From Fuerstiella sp041689795 (lineage in GTDB: Bacteria; Planctomycetota; Planctomycetia; Planctomycetales; Planctomycetaceae), in assembly GCA_041689795.1 (NCBI GenBank), contig JBDNFN010000338.1, forward strand, positions 17,065-81,064: a DNA stretch of 64,000 nt, written 5' to 3'. The notes below the pieces were generated by a model. That model saw only the letters and a program-made list of their open reading frames with translations. It searched no databases and was not told the DNA's origin. Position numbers and translations under genes: made by a program. Shown in pieces: positions 47,937 to 58,047 of the stretch; position 1 is the stretch's first letter; each line of letters begins with the position of its first letter.

Positions 47937-48245
47937 ATGCCAACACGATCCTCTAAGTCAAGTATTCAAAAATCAACCAACCATTCACGAGCGATCGGTA
48001 TCGTCTCGATGTTGGAGATGCTGGACGACGAACCAGCATTCTTGCGCACCAACATTGAACGTCGCATCAACCGTGTGATGCATTCGCGACAGGATGCAGC
48101 GTCTGTCTCGGCTCCACACATTCGGTGGAACAATAATTTCCGTTCTGCCGACAAGAAAACGGTACAGACGGACTCAGCTTTGGATGCATGTGAAATACTG
48201 GAATTACTTTCGACATTTGCCGGTCGCGAATCATGCCCAGCGTGA
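47937..48245 (+). CDS. Hypothetical small protein
   Basis: 102 residues from ATG 47937 with GGAAG 8 nt upstream. The sequence has balanced composition and an amphipathic helix part (IVSMLEMLDDEPAFLRTNIERRINRVM). No family recognised. It could be real; the opposite strand has no convincing gene here. Confidence 0.4.
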   Translation: MPTRSSKSSIQKSTNHSRAIGIVSMLEMLDDEPAFLRTNIERRINRVMHSRQDAASVSAPHIRWNNNFRSADKKTVQTDSALDACEILELLSTFAGRESCPA

Positions 48246-48308
48246 TCTTCTCAACGTCGTAAAAATTCGACGCAGAGGTACCACGCAGCAGTGCAGGTCT
48301 GGCGAAAG

Positions 48309-49178
48309 CTATTCCGTCTTTTCGACTTCATGCGAAGCGGGAACGATAGTCGGTTGTGCGGCAGCGCTCTGTTCTGCGGCCTTCGCCTCAGCAAGCTTTA
48401 TTTCAACCGCCTTCGCTTCGGCTGCCGAGGCATCAGCGATCTGTTGCTCAAGTACAGCTGGATGCACAAACTGATGAGCATCGGCGACGGTTAAGGGAGA
48501 AGGCTTCACAGGCCCTTGTTTCCGCTGAAACATGGCTGGCCTTTTCAACTTGAAGCCGGCAAACTTCGGCGTTTTATAAATCGAACCTCGCTGCAGAGGC
48601 CCGGCGCCCATGACCCATGTATCTTTTGCATCGCTTTTGGAGATAGCTGTTCCGGATTGCCAAACGGGCGTTCCGGATTCTCGATGATACGCGTAGATGA
48701 CAATCTTCGACGTGGCCAACGCGGCGTTTCGTTTTCCAACGCTGATTTCCGGGATCGTGGGCATTACGGGAACGCTCGTCATGATCGATGCGGCGGTGCT
48801 AAGAGCATTACTGGCCGGCAAACCGTAAGTCACTTCCAACGAGTCTGTCCCCAGCGCACCAACACGCGCTTCGAGCACATAGTCGGCCTTGTCCTTCGAA
48901 TCCTGAATAAGACAGCCTGACATTGTCAGCCGATGACGAATCGCGCTAATGATGTAATCGGAGTTAACAAACAAAACTCCCTTCACCGCATTGATATAGG
49001 TGGTATCCAGAAACACTTTCCGACCGGAAAGCACTGCAAAATCCAGCTGATCGACGGTGCGATCAACGGAATCGGACAGCAACAATTGCTCCGTTCCGGT
49101 TCGCAGCTGCGTTGTACCGCAACCAACAACAACCAGCATGCAGCTCAAAACTGCGGTGTGGAAAAGAATGGATCGCAT
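48309..49178 (-). CDS. DUF6655-type lipoprotein
   Basis: 289 residues. Signal peptide with lipobox VVVGCGTT (Cys at about 20). The globular domain follows: FLDTTYINAVKGVLFVNSDYIISAIRHRL, YVLEARVGALGTDSLEVTYGLP and SKIVIYAYHRESGTPVWQSGT, as in planctomycete DUF6655. The C-terminus is Ala/Glu-rich (AEAKAAEQSAAA), probably a coiled or flexible tail. It is anchored to a membrane; function unknown. Confidence 0.82.
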   Translation of the reverse strand: MRSILFHTAVLSCMLVVVGCGTTQLRTGTEQLLLSDSVDRTVDQLDFAVLSGRKVFLDTTYINAVKGVLFVNSDYIISAIRHRLTMSGCLIQDSKDKADYVLEARVGALGTDSLEVTYGLPASNALSTAASIMTSVPVMPTIPEISVGKRNAALATSKIVIYAYHRESGTPVWQSGTAISKSDAKDTWVMGAGPLQRGSIYKTPKFAGFKLKRPAMFQRKQGPVKPSPLTVADAHQFVHPAVLEQQIADASAAEAKAVEIKLAEAKAAEQSAAAQPTIVPASHEVEKTE

Positions 49179-49469
49179 CAGTGCGGGGTAATTTGGGTTA
49201 TCAGGCAGGAAACATCAGCGTAGGAAACGCCGGGAGGGGTCTGCAGTCTAGACGTTTGCGGCTCCGACTGTTGTAATTCGTTTTGAACAAATGTCACTTA
49301 TCGACAACACAAGCCGACATTTGAACAGGGACTTCGGCAAATTCGACCGGATCCGTAATCTATGGTTGGCCATCGCGCTGGCTGTCGATCAAAATGAATA
49401 TCCCCATCGAGTTTTGTTTCACAACCAAACTCGAAATCCCCACCTCAATTTCACCAGAGGCAATCAGCT

Positions 49470-50882
49470 ATGCTGACACTAACTGGTCGAGCGTATCGAA
49501 ACTGCGACGGCGTTTCCCGGCGCACGTTGCTGGTTGCCGGTTCATTCGGATTCGGTGGATGGGGACTGGCAGACCTGCTGCAGGCCGAAGAAGCCAGCGG
49601 AATTCGCAGGTCTCAAAAAGCAGTGATCAACATCCACCTTGATGGTGGCCCACCTCAACTGGATACCATCGATCCTAAACCGAATGCGCCGGCAGAATTT
49701 CGCGGCGAGTTTGCTCCAATTCAAACATCACTACCAGGAGTACAGATCAGCGAATTGATGCCAAAAGTCGCAGCGGCCGCCAATGACTTCACATTCATTC
49801 GCACGCTGGTCGGTTCAACAGGACGCCACGACGCATTCCAGTGCCAGTCGGGCTTTAGCGAAAAAGATCTCGCCAGCTTTGGCGGGCGACCGGCCATGGG
49901 TTGCGTCGTCGCCCGCATGCTGGGTTCAACATCAGACGTGACACCACCTTTTGTCGACTTAATGCAGGGCCGACCATTGGTCCGTAATTCTGCTCGACCC
50001 GGTTTTCTTGGCCCGTCGTATCAGCCGTTTCGCCCCGACCTAAGCAGTATGTTTCAACGCGAACTGGAAGCTGGCATGAAAGGCGAACTCAGTCGACTCG
50101 GCGAAGACCAGACCGTCAGCCTGAAACTGAATTCATCGTTGTCTCACCGCCGTCTGGATGACCGACGCTCACTGCTGGCAAGTCTGGATCAGATTCGACG
50201 CAACGTTGATGCATCGGGAATGATGGACGCAATGGACCGTTTTCAACAGCAGGCCGTCGGCATATTAACGTCCGGACAGTTTGCTGAGGCCATGGACCTG
50301 AGCCGTGAAGACCCGCAGGTGCTGGCTCGCTATACGGCGCCGGGAAGCAAACGCGGCATCCAGTCAACCACCAGCGAAGGCCCGGACAGCACTCGCAAGT
50401 TTTTGCTGGCACGGCGACTTGTCGAAGCGGGCGTGCGTTGCGTCAGCGTGACTATCAGTGATTTTGATACGCACTCTGCCAACTTCGAACGGATGCGAAA
50501 CTTAATGCCAATCGTCGACCACGGACTGCATGCACTCGTCACCGACCTCAAAGAACGCGGCATGCTGAATGATGTCTCGATCGTTGCCTGGGGAGAATTC
50601 GGACGAACACCGCGCATCAACGATAAGAACGGTGGCCGAGATCACTGGCCTCGTGTCGGCCCCGCGCTGCTTGCGGGAGGAGGAATGCGAAGCGGACAGG
50701 TAATCGGCGAAACAGACCGCGTCGCAGGTTCCGCCATTTCGCGTCCTGTTCACTACAAAGACATCTTCGCCACGCTGTACAAAAACATGGGAATCGATGC
50801 TCGGCAGGTTACAATCAACGATCCGCAGGGCAGGCCACAGTACTTACTGGACGAAGGCGAACCCATGCGGGAACTAACCTAA
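49470..50882 (+). CDS. DUF1501 protein (first of a tandem pair)
   Basis: 470 residues. Tat-like leader SRRTLLVAGSFGFGGWGLADLL, then NIHLDGGPPQLDTIDPKP, VGSTGRHDAFQCQSG, FLLARRLVEAGVRCVSV, WGEFGRTPRIN and GGRDHWP: the alkaline-phosphatase-like DUF1501 fold with Asp, His and metal-binding positions. Members are secreted and in planctomycetes often accompany DUF1549/DUF1553 cytochrome-like proteins, which are not seen here. AGAGG precedes the start. The second copy follows after 94 bp, so both are probably co-transcribed. Confidence 0.92.
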   Translation: MLTLTGRAYRNCDGVSRRTLLVAGSFGFGGWGLADLLQAEEASGIRRSQKAVINIHLDGGPPQLDTIDPKPNAPAEFRGEFAPIQTSLPGVQISELMPKVAAAANDFTFIRTLVGSTGRHDAFQCQSGFSEKDLASFGGRPAMGCVVARMLGSTSDVTPPFVDLMQGRPLVRNSARPGFLGPSYQPFRPDLSSMFQRELEAGMKGELSRLGEDQTVSLKLNSSLSHRRLDDRRSLLASLDQIRRNVDASGMMDAMDRFQQQAVGILTSGQFAEAMDLSREDPQVLARYTAPGSKRGIQSTTSEGPDSTRKFLLARRLVEAGVRCVSVTISDFDTHSANFERMRNLMPIVDHGLHALVTDLKERGMLNDVSIVAWGEFGRTPRINDKNGGRDHWPRVGPALLAGGGMRSGQVIGETDRVAGSAISRPVHYKDIFATLYKNMGIDARQVTINDPQGRPQYLLDEGEPMRELT

Positions 50883-50976
50883 ATCTTCCAATCAAGACGT
50901 TGCAATATCAACGATCACTTACAACAAAGCATTCAATCTCCGCGCTTCGTGCGCTGCAACCCGAGTAACAACAATC

Positions 50977-52329
50977 ATGTTCAAGATTCAAAGCCCGTCA
51001 CGAATATCCTTATGCGATCAACTCAGCCGACGCCGGTTTATTGAGGTTGGTGGAATTGGTGCATTAGGTTTGACGCTTTCACATCTGCTGAAAAACGAAA
51101 CGGTGCAGGCAGCAGAAACGACGATTCGTAAAAGCTCGCCGCGTTCCGTGATCATGATCTGGCAACATGGCGGACCGTCACAGCTTGACACATTCGACAT
51201 GAAGCCGTTGGCTCCCACAGAATATCGTGGCCCATACTCGCCGATCAGCAGCTCGTTACCCGGCCTGGACGTCAGTAACCTGATGCCTGAACACGCAAAG
51301 ATCATGGACAAGTGTACCGTGATCCGCAGCTTCTCTCACGGCAACGGAGATCACTGGGCGGCCGCTCACTGGATGCTGACCGGACGACTTGGGGCAACTG
51401 GTTCCGATCGCATGCCACGACAGCCAGCGATGGGAGCCATCGCATCTCATATGCTGGGCCCCGTACGTTCCGGAGTCCCGGCAACAATCAACTTCAACGA
51501 TGGTGGCTTTGGTTACCACGGTGGATCGTGGCTGGGAGTCGCTCATAACCCTATGCGGATTGGCGAATTCAGTTACGGAAACGAAGCAGGGCGATTGCCA
51601 TCAGCGGATCATCGCAGCTTTACACTGGTTGACGGACTCAGCACAGATCGAATCATGAACCGTACGTCGCTGCAAAAGCAATTCGACGCAATGAGACGCG
51701 ACGTCGATCAAAAAGGCATCTTCGAAAACATGGACGGCATCGATCAGCAGGCCATGGAAATTTTGCTGTCAGGAAGAGCGAAAGATGCCTTCGACCTGGA
51801 CAAGGAAGACGAAAAAACTCGCCAGCGTTACGGCGACGGCTGGGGCGAACAGGCGCTGCTCGCTAGACGGCTGGTCGAAGCCGGAGTCCGCTTTGTCTCG
51901 TTAAATACTGGTTACTGGGACGACCACGGAAACATTAAAGCAGGTTTAGATACCAAAATGCCTCGGCACGACAAAGCTGTGGGTGTTCTGATTCAGGACC
52001 TGCACGAACGAGGTATGCTGGACGACACACTGGTTGTAACCGCCGGAGAATTTGGACGAACTCCGCGAATCAACGGCAACGCCGGCCGAGACCACTGGCC
52101 GGGTGCTCAGAGCATCCTGTTTGCCGGGGGCGGTTATCGCCACGGACAGGTAATCGGCAGTACCAACGACAAGGCCGAATACCCAACGTCACGAAAAGTC
52201 GGAGTCGAAGACTTCTGCGCGATCGTCTACCACAGTCTCGGTCTGCGCACCGACGATTACGTGAAGGATCTTTCCAATCGCCCCGTGCATCTGGTGCCCG
52301 GCGGCGAAGTCCCTCGCGAAATGATCTAA
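50977..52329 (+). CDS. DUF1501 protein (second of a tandem pair)
   Basis: 450 residues, similar to the preceding protein in all landmarks: leader SRRRFIEVGGIGALGLTLSHLL, MIWQHGGPSQLDTFDMKP, HGNGDHWAAAHWMLTG, LLARRLVEAGVRFVSL, AGEFGRTPRIN and GRDHWP. The two are paralogues rather than near-identical copies, so the duplication is old or both were acquired as a set. Secreted by a Tat-type signal. Substrate unknown. Confidence 0.92.
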   Translation: MFKIQSPSRISLCDQLSRRRFIEVGGIGALGLTLSHLLKNETVQAAETTIRKSSPRSVIMIWQHGGPSQLDTFDMKPLAPTEYRGPYSPISSSLPGLDVSNLMPEHAKIMDKCTVIRSFSHGNGDHWAAAHWMLTGRLGATGSDRMPRQPAMGAIASHMLGPVRSGVPATINFNDGGFGYHGGSWLGVAHNPMRIGEFSYGNEAGRLPSADHRSFTLVDGLSTDRIMNRTSLQKQFDAMRRDVDQKGIFENMDGIDQQAMEILLSGRAKDAFDLDKEDEKTRQRYGDGWGEQALLARRLVEAGVRFVSLNTGYWDDHGNIKAGLDTKMPRHDKAVGVLIQDLHERGMLDDTLVVTAGEFGRTPRINGNAGRDHWPGAQSILFAGGGYRHGQVIGSTNDKAEYPTSRKVGVEDFCAIVYHSLGLRTDDYVKDLSNRPVHLVPGGEVPREMI

Positions 52330-52405
52330 GTCGAGGCAATAATTTTCAGGGGGCTCACAAACTGAACGACGCATCGCACGCTGAACATTGTATCGCAGTG
52401 TTCAG

Positions 52406-53899
52406 CTATGCAGATCCATCAGATTCCCAATCCTGTGCTCGCTTCAACGCTCGATTCCAGCCGGACATCAGACGCTTCTGATCCGCAGGCTTCATCGTGG
52501 CTTTAAACCGAGCGGCTTCCTGCCAGTTCGTTTCAATTTCTTTTTGATTCTTCCAATAGCCCACCGCCAACCCCGCCAAATAGGCGGCCCCCAGCGCTGT
52601 CGTTTCCGCCACAGCAGGACGAATCACGGGAACTCGCAGCAGATCCGCCTGGAACTGCATGAGCAAACTGTTCATTGATGCTCCTCCATCCACTCGCAGC
52701 TGCTGAAGCTTAACGCCAGAATCGAGTTCCATCGCCAGAAGAACGTCAGCGACCTGATAGGCAATTCCTTCCAGAGCTGCTCGAGCAATGTGTGCTTTAC
52801 TGGAACCACGAGTAAGACCAACGATGGTCCCGCGAGCATAAGCATCCCAATGTGGAGCCCCCAATCCAGCAAACGCCGGCACCAGATAGACTCCGCCCGT
52901 GTCGTTAACCGTTGAAGCCAGTTGTTCGACTTCGGCAGACGATTTGATGATACCGAGTCCATCTCGCAGCCATTGCACTACAGCACCGGCAATAAAGATG
53001 CTGCCTTCCAAAGCGTACTCAGTGCGGTCGCCAATCTTCCACGCCACTGTTGTCAGCAGCTTATTCTTCGAAGCAACCGGCTTTGTCCCGGTATTCATCA
53101 GCATAAAGCAGCCGGTGCCGTATGTATTCTTCACCATTCCGGGCTTTGTACAGCACTGACCGAATAATGCCGCCTGCTGATCACCAGCGATACCGGCAAT
53201 CGGAATGGTGCCACCCAGAAGATGCGTCTCACCATAGACTTCGCTCGATGAACGTATCTCTGGCAACATGCATTCCGGAATGGAAAACATTTTCAGCAGT
53301 TGAGCGTCCCATTTGCCAGTATGAATATTGAACAGCATCGTGCGCGAAGCGTTGCTGGGATCTGTCACGTGAACTTTGCCACCGGTAAGTCGCCAAATTA
53401 GCCACGAATCAACCGTTCCAAACGCCAGGTCACCCGCTTCCGCCTTCTTGCGAGCTCCTGCGACATTATCCAGAATCCACTGAATCTTCGTTGCCGAAAA
53501 ATAGGCATCCAGAATCAACCCGGTCTTTTTCTGGATCGGGACGTTAGCTTTCTTTGAACGAAGCGCATCACAGACACCGGCCGTGCGACGGTCCTGCCAC
53601 ACGATGGCATTCGATACGGCCGCGCCGGTCGTTCTGTCCCAGACAATTGCCGTTTCCCGCTGATTGGTGATGCCAATGGCCGCCACGTCATTTGCCGTTA
53701 ACTTTGCCTTTCTCAGCACATTTTTGGCAACAGCAAGTTGCGACTTCCAGATATCTTCCGGGTTGTGTTCCACCCAACCCGGTTTCGGAAAATGTTGAGG
53801 AAACTCTTTCTGTGCCGACGCAAGGACAGAGCCGTTTTTATTGAACAGGATCGCTCGAGAACTTGTCGTGCCCTGATCGAGCGCAAGAACATATTTCAT
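52406..53899 (-). CDS. glpK: Glycerol kinase
   Basis: 497 residues, the usual length. FGGY-family start LALDQGTTSSRAILFN, GITNQRETAIVWDR, WQDRRTAG, DPSNASRTML, GIAGDQQAALFGQ and the C-terminal LRVDGGASMNSLLMQFQADLL. It phosphorylates glycerol to sn-glycerol-3-phosphate with ATP. glpF lies 80 bp upstream on the same strand, so uptake and trapping of glycerol are in one operon. No glpD or repressor is in the window. Confidence 0.96.
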   Translation of the reverse strand: MKYVLALDQGTTSSRAILFNKNGSVLASAQKEFPQHFPKPGWVEHNPEDIWKSQLAVAKNVLRKAKLTANDVAAIGITNQRETAIVWDRTTGAAVSNAIVWQDRRTAGVCDALRSKKANVPIQKKTGLILDAYFSATKIQWILDNVAGARKKAEAGDLAFGTVDSWLIWRLTGGKVHVTDPSNASRTMLFNIHTGKWDAQLLKMFSIPECMLPEIRSSSEVYGETHLLGGTIPIAGIAGDQQAALFGQCCTKPGMVKNTYGTGCFMLMNTGTKPVASKNKLLTTVAWKIGDRTEYALEGSIFIAGAVVQWLRDGLGIIKSSAEVEQLASTVNDTGGVYLVPAFAGLGAPHWDAYARGTIVGLTRGSSKAHIARAALEGIAYQVADVLLAMELDSGVKLQQLRVDGGASMNSLLMQFQADLLRVPVIRPAVAETTALGAAYLAGLAVGYWKNQKEIETNWQEAARFKATMKPADQKRLMSGWNRALKRAQDWESDGSA

Positions 53900-53980
53900 G
53901 GGTCACTTCGCTTCATCGAAAAGTCACACGAAAAAGTCGCGGTCTGCAGACAAACCCGCACGACCAGAATTGCATAACGC

Positions 53981-54718
53981 CTATCCTGCAACAGGCCAGA
54001 TTGCCTGATACAAGAAGGCAGCCGTCACACCACCAACAACAGGGCCAACCACAGGTATCCACGAGTAGCCCCAGCCGGAATCTCCCTTTCCGGCAATCGG
54101 CAGAATCGCATGTGCAATCCGTGGCCCCAGGTCACGGGCAGGGTTAATCGCATATCCGGTGGCTCCCCCCAGTGACAAGCCAACTGACCAAACCATCAGC
54201 CCCACAAGACACGGAGACAGACCTTCTTTGAAGCCTGAATTTGGCACCAGATTTTCCGGAGTCAGAATGGCGAGAACTCCCAGCACCAAAACGAATGTGC
54301 CAATAATTTCTGTGAGCAAATTCGCTAACGTGTTGGGAATCGCCGGAGTGTTGCAAAAGCAGCCGCGAATGCTGCCCGCGTCCGATGTTTCTTTCCAATG
54401 CGGCAGATACGACAGCCAGACCAACGTCGCTCCTGCTACACCGCCTGCCAGTTGAGCGCCAATGTATCCGCCGACCTTCAGCCATTCGAACTTGCCAATA
54501 GCGGCCAGCCCGATGGTCACCGCAGGATTCAAATGAGCTCCACTATGAGCATTCACCAGATACACGGCGAATGTCACAGCCATGGCCCAACCGGTAGTGA
54601 TGACGATCCAACCGCCATTATTGCCATACGTCTTTTTAAGATTAACGTTGGCACAAACGCCATTGCCCAACAACACAAGAATCATTGTGCCGACAAATTC
54701 GGCGAGGTATGGTGACAT
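53981..54718 (-). CDS. glpF: Aquaglyceroporin (glycerol facilitator)
   Basis: 245 residues, MIP family with six helices and two half-helices. First NPA motif in AHLNPAVTIGL, second in YAINPARDLGPR; the Asp after the second NPA-R is the marker of glycerol-conducting members. Location before glpK supports glycerol as substrate. An extra Cys-containing loop (GCFCNTP) occurs between helices 3 and 4. Confidence 0.95.
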   Translation of the reverse strand: MSPYLAEFVGTMILVLLGNGVCANVNLKKTYGNNGGWIVITTGWAMAVTFAVYLVNAHSGAHLNPAVTIGLAAIGKFEWLKVGGYIGAQLAGGVAGATLVWLSYLPHWKETSDAGSIRGCFCNTPAIPNTLANLLTEIIGTFVLVLGVLAILTPENLVPNSGFKEGLSPCLVGLMVWSVGLSLGGATGYAINPARDLGPRIAHAILPIAGKGDSGWGYSWIPVVGPVVGGVTAAFLYQAIWPVAG

Positions 54719-54960
54719 TTGCTTTGTGCTCCCGCTTTGTGATTGAAGTGCAAGTTTAGCGGATATGAAGCATGTTTGCCCAGCAAGTCAGACTCAAACC
54801 TTTCGATGAATTGTCGCAGGGTCCACGCCGCCGGCAGAACAATGGCAGAGACGCCAAAGCAAACTTGCAGACAACCGTTCCACGGAACAGGAAAGAATGC
54901 ATTTGCGGATATCTCGACCGTCACCTGACCTTCAATACTGACCGTTGAGTCAGCCGGACA

Positions 54961-56352
54961 TCACAACAAACTGCTGGCGACTTCGGACAACTCAGAACGT
55001 ACTCCTTTTTCCAGCGTCACATGAGCGTAAAGGTGTTGTCCCTTCATACGGTTGATCACGTACGTCAATCCGTTGGACGTGGAATCCAGATAAGGATGAT
55101 CGATCTGCTGTACGTCGCCAGTCAGAACTATCCGGGTTCCCTCGCCGGCTCGAGTAATAATTGTTTTCACTTCATGCGGTGTCAGGTTCTGAGCTTCATC
55201 AACGATGAAGTACGTCTTCTGCAGGCTGCGACCACGGATGTACGCCAGCGGAGTAATCTCAAGTCGCTCTTCTTCCAACATCCTGTCGACAATGTGTTTC
55301 GATTCCTGATTCTCATGTCGAATCACAGAAAGATTGTCGAACAAAGGCTGCATATAAGGCTGAATTTTGGCGTTTGCATCGCCGGGTAGAAAACCAAGAT
55401 CGCGATTGCTGAGCGGAACAATGGGACGAGCCAGCATGACCTGCCGATAGTCCTGTTCGCACTCCAGCGCGGCAGCCAGCGACAGTAGCGTCTTTCCACT
55501 TCCGGCGCGGCCTGAAAGCGTAATCAGTTTTATCCGAGGATCGGTTAGAGCCTGCAGTGCAAACGATTGTTCAGCGTTACGAGGACGAATGCCAAAACAA
55601 GAAGTGAGCGTGACGCGTTGAAACTGTTTTTCCCTCGAACGGTATGTTGCAAGTACTGAACGTGCACCGCTGCGCAGAATAAAGTTTTCATTACTAAGCG
55701 GATCTGTCACCTCGGGAAGCTGCGATGCTTCAACACGACCATCCGCTTCAAAAAGCCGATCAATTGCATCGGACGAAACTTCCGGCACCGAACGCTTGCC
55801 AGTGTACAGTTCATCCAGATTTCGAATTTTGTCGCTGGTGTAGTCCTGTGCCACCAGGCCAAATGCCTTGGCCTTCAATCTCAGGTTTGTATCCTTGGTG
55901 ACCAGAATCACTTTCTGATCTTCCAATAACTCAGCCACCGCCAGTGCGGTATTGAGAATGCGATGGTCGGCGATGTCATTCTGTAGAGCATGACGAGTGC
56001 GTCCGCTTTCCAGATTCATCAACACTTTGATGTGACCCCGACCGTTGCCGAGCGGACAACCGTCTTCCGCCACAACATCGCCCGTCAGACTATCCAGTTC
56101 ACGCAGAAATCTGCGTGCTTGAAAGTGAATGTCACCATCACCTTTTTTGAAGCGATCCAGTTCTTCCAAAACCGTGATCGGTAGAGCGATATCGTGTTCT
56201 TCGAAATTGAAGATGCAGTCTGAATCGTGCAGAATGACGTTCGTATCAAGGACGAACAATCTGTTGGACTTAACACGAGTTACTTTTTCGACCGGTCTCT
56301 CGTTCGGCGAATCATCCTGAACGGAGCCCCGCATCCCTGTATGGCGAATCAT
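54961..56352 (-). CDS. PIN-domain/PhoH-family ATPase (YlaK type)
   Basis: 463 residues from ATG 56352; a TTG at 56364 is the alternative. N-terminal PIN domain with FVLDTNVILHDSDC and the acidic cluster typical of RNA nucleases (LEELDRFKKGDGD, LVTKDTNLRLKA). C-terminal PhoH ATPase with Walker A GRAGSGKT and Walker B YFIVDEAQN, plus GEGTRIVLTGDVQQID. PIN-PhoH proteins are considered RNA helicase/nucleases. The start is bordered by six 16-bp direct repeats, so its leader may be unusual. Confidence 0.92.
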   Translation of the reverse strand: MIRHTGMRGSVQDDSPNERPVEKVTRVKSNRLFVLDTNVILHDSDCIFNFEEHDIALPITVLEELDRFKKGDGDIHFQARRFLRELDSLTGDVVAEDGCPLGNGRGHIKVLMNLESGRTRHALQNDIADHRILNTALAVAELLEDQKVILVTKDTNLRLKAKAFGLVAQDYTSDKIRNLDELYTGKRSVPEVSSDAIDRLFEADGRVEASQLPEVTDPLSNENFILRSGARSVLATYRSREKQFQRVTLTSCFGIRPRNAEQSFALQALTDPRIKLITLSGRAGSGKTLLSLAAALECEQDYRQVMLARPIVPLSNRDLGFLPGDANAKIQPYMQPLFDNLSVIRHENQESKHIVDRMLEEERLEITPLAYIRGRSLQKTYFIVDEAQNLTPHEVKTIITRAGEGTRIVLTGDVQQIDHPYLDSTSNGLTYVINRMKGQHLYAHVTLEKGVRSELSEVASSLL

Positions 56353-56371
56353 TTCCAAACCCAACTGTGTT

Positions 56372-56467
56372 AAAGCAAGTCGAGGTCAAAGCAAGTCGAG
56401 GTCAAAGCAAGTCGAGGTCAAAGCAAGTCGAGGTCAAAGCAAACCGAGGTCAAAGCAAACCGAGTGA
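56372..56467. repeat. 16-bp tandem direct repeat, about six copies
   Basis: The unit AAAGCAAGTCGAGGTC occurs four times without change from 56372 to 56435, then twice as AAAGCAAACCGAGGTC or with a changed end. It begins 8-20 bp upstream of the PhoH-gene start codons. The period of 16 is not a multiple of 3, so it is not coding. Copy number may vary between strains. Confidence 0.92.
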
Positions 56468-56603
56468 AATCCGATTTACTTAAATAAAGTAATCCAAACT
56501 GACGCCTGTGCAAAAAAGTGTAAGCAGTTTTTCGCAAACCTAACAGTCCAAACGCTCCCGGAAATCACGAAAGCATTCACCTGTTTTCCCTGCCAGGCCT
56601 TAT

Positions 56604-57809
56604 CTACGTCTTGTATTCAGAATTCAGTCTTACATACTCCTGGGTTAAATCACTGGTCCAAAACCGAACGGATTCAGTTCCTGACGCAGGACCTCCGCAA
56701 AGCTTTAATCGAAAATGCACTTCTGCGTTGTCTCTCATTTGATTGGACAGTGCTTCTTCATCAAAGTCGACCGGAGTTCCAGCGTTGAATACTTCAGTTG
56801 TGTTAATAATCAGTGAAAGAAAAGATGTATCGAAGTCAATTCCCGCGTAGCCGGCCGCTGATGTGATTCGCCCCCAGTTTGGGTCGTTGCCGGTAATCGC
56901 GGTTTTCACGAGGGCGCTTTCGGCGATTTCTTTTGCCACTTTGAACGCAGCTTCACGAGTCTCAAAGCCTTCCACATCAATCGTAATGAAGTGTCCGGCG
57001 CCTTCCGCATCGCGAATAATGTCTGTCGCGAGTTTCTCACACGCCTGCTGGATAGCGTTACGAACCAACGCATAGTCATCTTCTGTTTCCGGAGCCGCAT
57101 TCGCCGCGCCGTTCGCAAACAGCAGTACCGTATCGCTGGTGCTCATGTGACCGTCCACACTGATACAGTTAAACGTCCTGGCCGCACCATAGCGCAGCAG
57201 TTCATCACACTGTTCAGCCGTCAACTTCGCATCCGTCATCACAACACACAGCATGGTGGCCATATTCGGAGCAATCATCGCGGCACCTTTGGCAGCACCC
57301 GCCACTCGTACAGAGCCCGTACTTAATCCGATATCAACAGACGATTGTTTTGCAAACGTGTCCGTTGTCATCATGGCCGTGGCCGCGTCTTTAAATGCCG
57401 CATCTGTTGTGGCAAGTGCCGCAACGGCGGGAGGAATGCCTGCGGAGATAATGTTCATCGGAAGATTGACGCCGATAATACCTGTTGAACAGACCAGCAC
57501 CTGTTCGGCATCGCAGCCAAGTTCGGCAGCAAGTTCGGCCGTCATTTGTCTTGCATCCAGAAGCCCCTCTTCTCCGGTGCAGGCATTTGAATTTCCGGAA
57601 TTAATAATCAACGCGCGAGCAATGGTGGAAGGGACGCGTTCCTTCGAAACCGTTACCGGAGCACCCACGACTCGGTTGGTTGTAAAGACTCCTGACACTG
57701 CAGCGGGCCGATCAGAAACAAACAATGCCAGATCTGACTTACCGCTGGCTTTGATGCCGCAGGTTGTTCCGGAAACGCTAAAGCCGGACGGAAGGGAAGG
57801 TGTTGTCAT
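56604..57809 (-). CDS. argJ: Bifunctional glutamate N-acetyltransferase / ornithine acetyltransferase
   Basis: 401 residues. The self-cleavage and nucleophile motif PNMATMLCVV has Thr185, where the precursor splits into alpha and beta chains. Further marks are INSGNSNACTGEEG, CSTGIIGVNLP, SVDGHMSTSDTVLLFANG and NDPNWGRITSAAGYAG. It recycles the acetyl group from acetylornithine to glutamate and may also use acetyl-CoA. argC lies upstream on the same strand. Confidence 0.95.
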   Translation of the reverse strand: MTTPSLPSGFSVSGTTCGIKASGKSDLALFVSDRPAAVSGVFTTNRVVGAPVTVSKERVPSTIARALIINSGNSNACTGEEGLLDARQMTAELAAELGCDAEQVLVCSTGIIGVNLPMNIISAGIPPAVAALATTDAAFKDAATAMMTTDTFAKQSSVDIGLSTGSVRVAGAAKGAAMIAPNMATMLCVVMTDAKLTAEQCDELLRYGAARTFNCISVDGHMSTSDTVLLFANGAANAAPETEDDYALVRNAIQQACEKLATDIIRDAEGAGHFITIDVEGFETREAAFKVAKEIAESALVKTAITGNDPNWGRITSAAGYAGIDFDTSFLSLIINTTEVFNAGTPVDFDEEALSNQMRDNAEVHFRLKLCGGPASGTESVRFWTSDLTQEYVRLNSEYKT

Positions 57810-57827
57810 TCTTAGCTCAGGAAAGGG

Positions 57828-57857
57828 TTACTGTGCGGACTATTACTGTGCGGACTA
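57828..57857. repeat. Two direct copies of TTACTGTGCGGACTA
   Basis: Two identical 15-bp copies stand head to tail between argC and argJ, just upstream of the argJ start. No function is apparent. Confidence 0.8.
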
Positions 57858-58047
57858 TCGATTCGTCAGCCGAATGAACTCGGCCGTGTATTGTCTCAGA
57901 TTTCCCCCATATTGATCGAAGACTCAGGCTCTGAGACGTCAGCAGCCAACCAGGAAACAGCAAAGATCATCGTCGCACTTGGAGAGTTAATGCGGTGGTG
58001 CCAGCGTTCAGAATTCGGAAGACTTTGATCGAAAACACTCCCCACGC

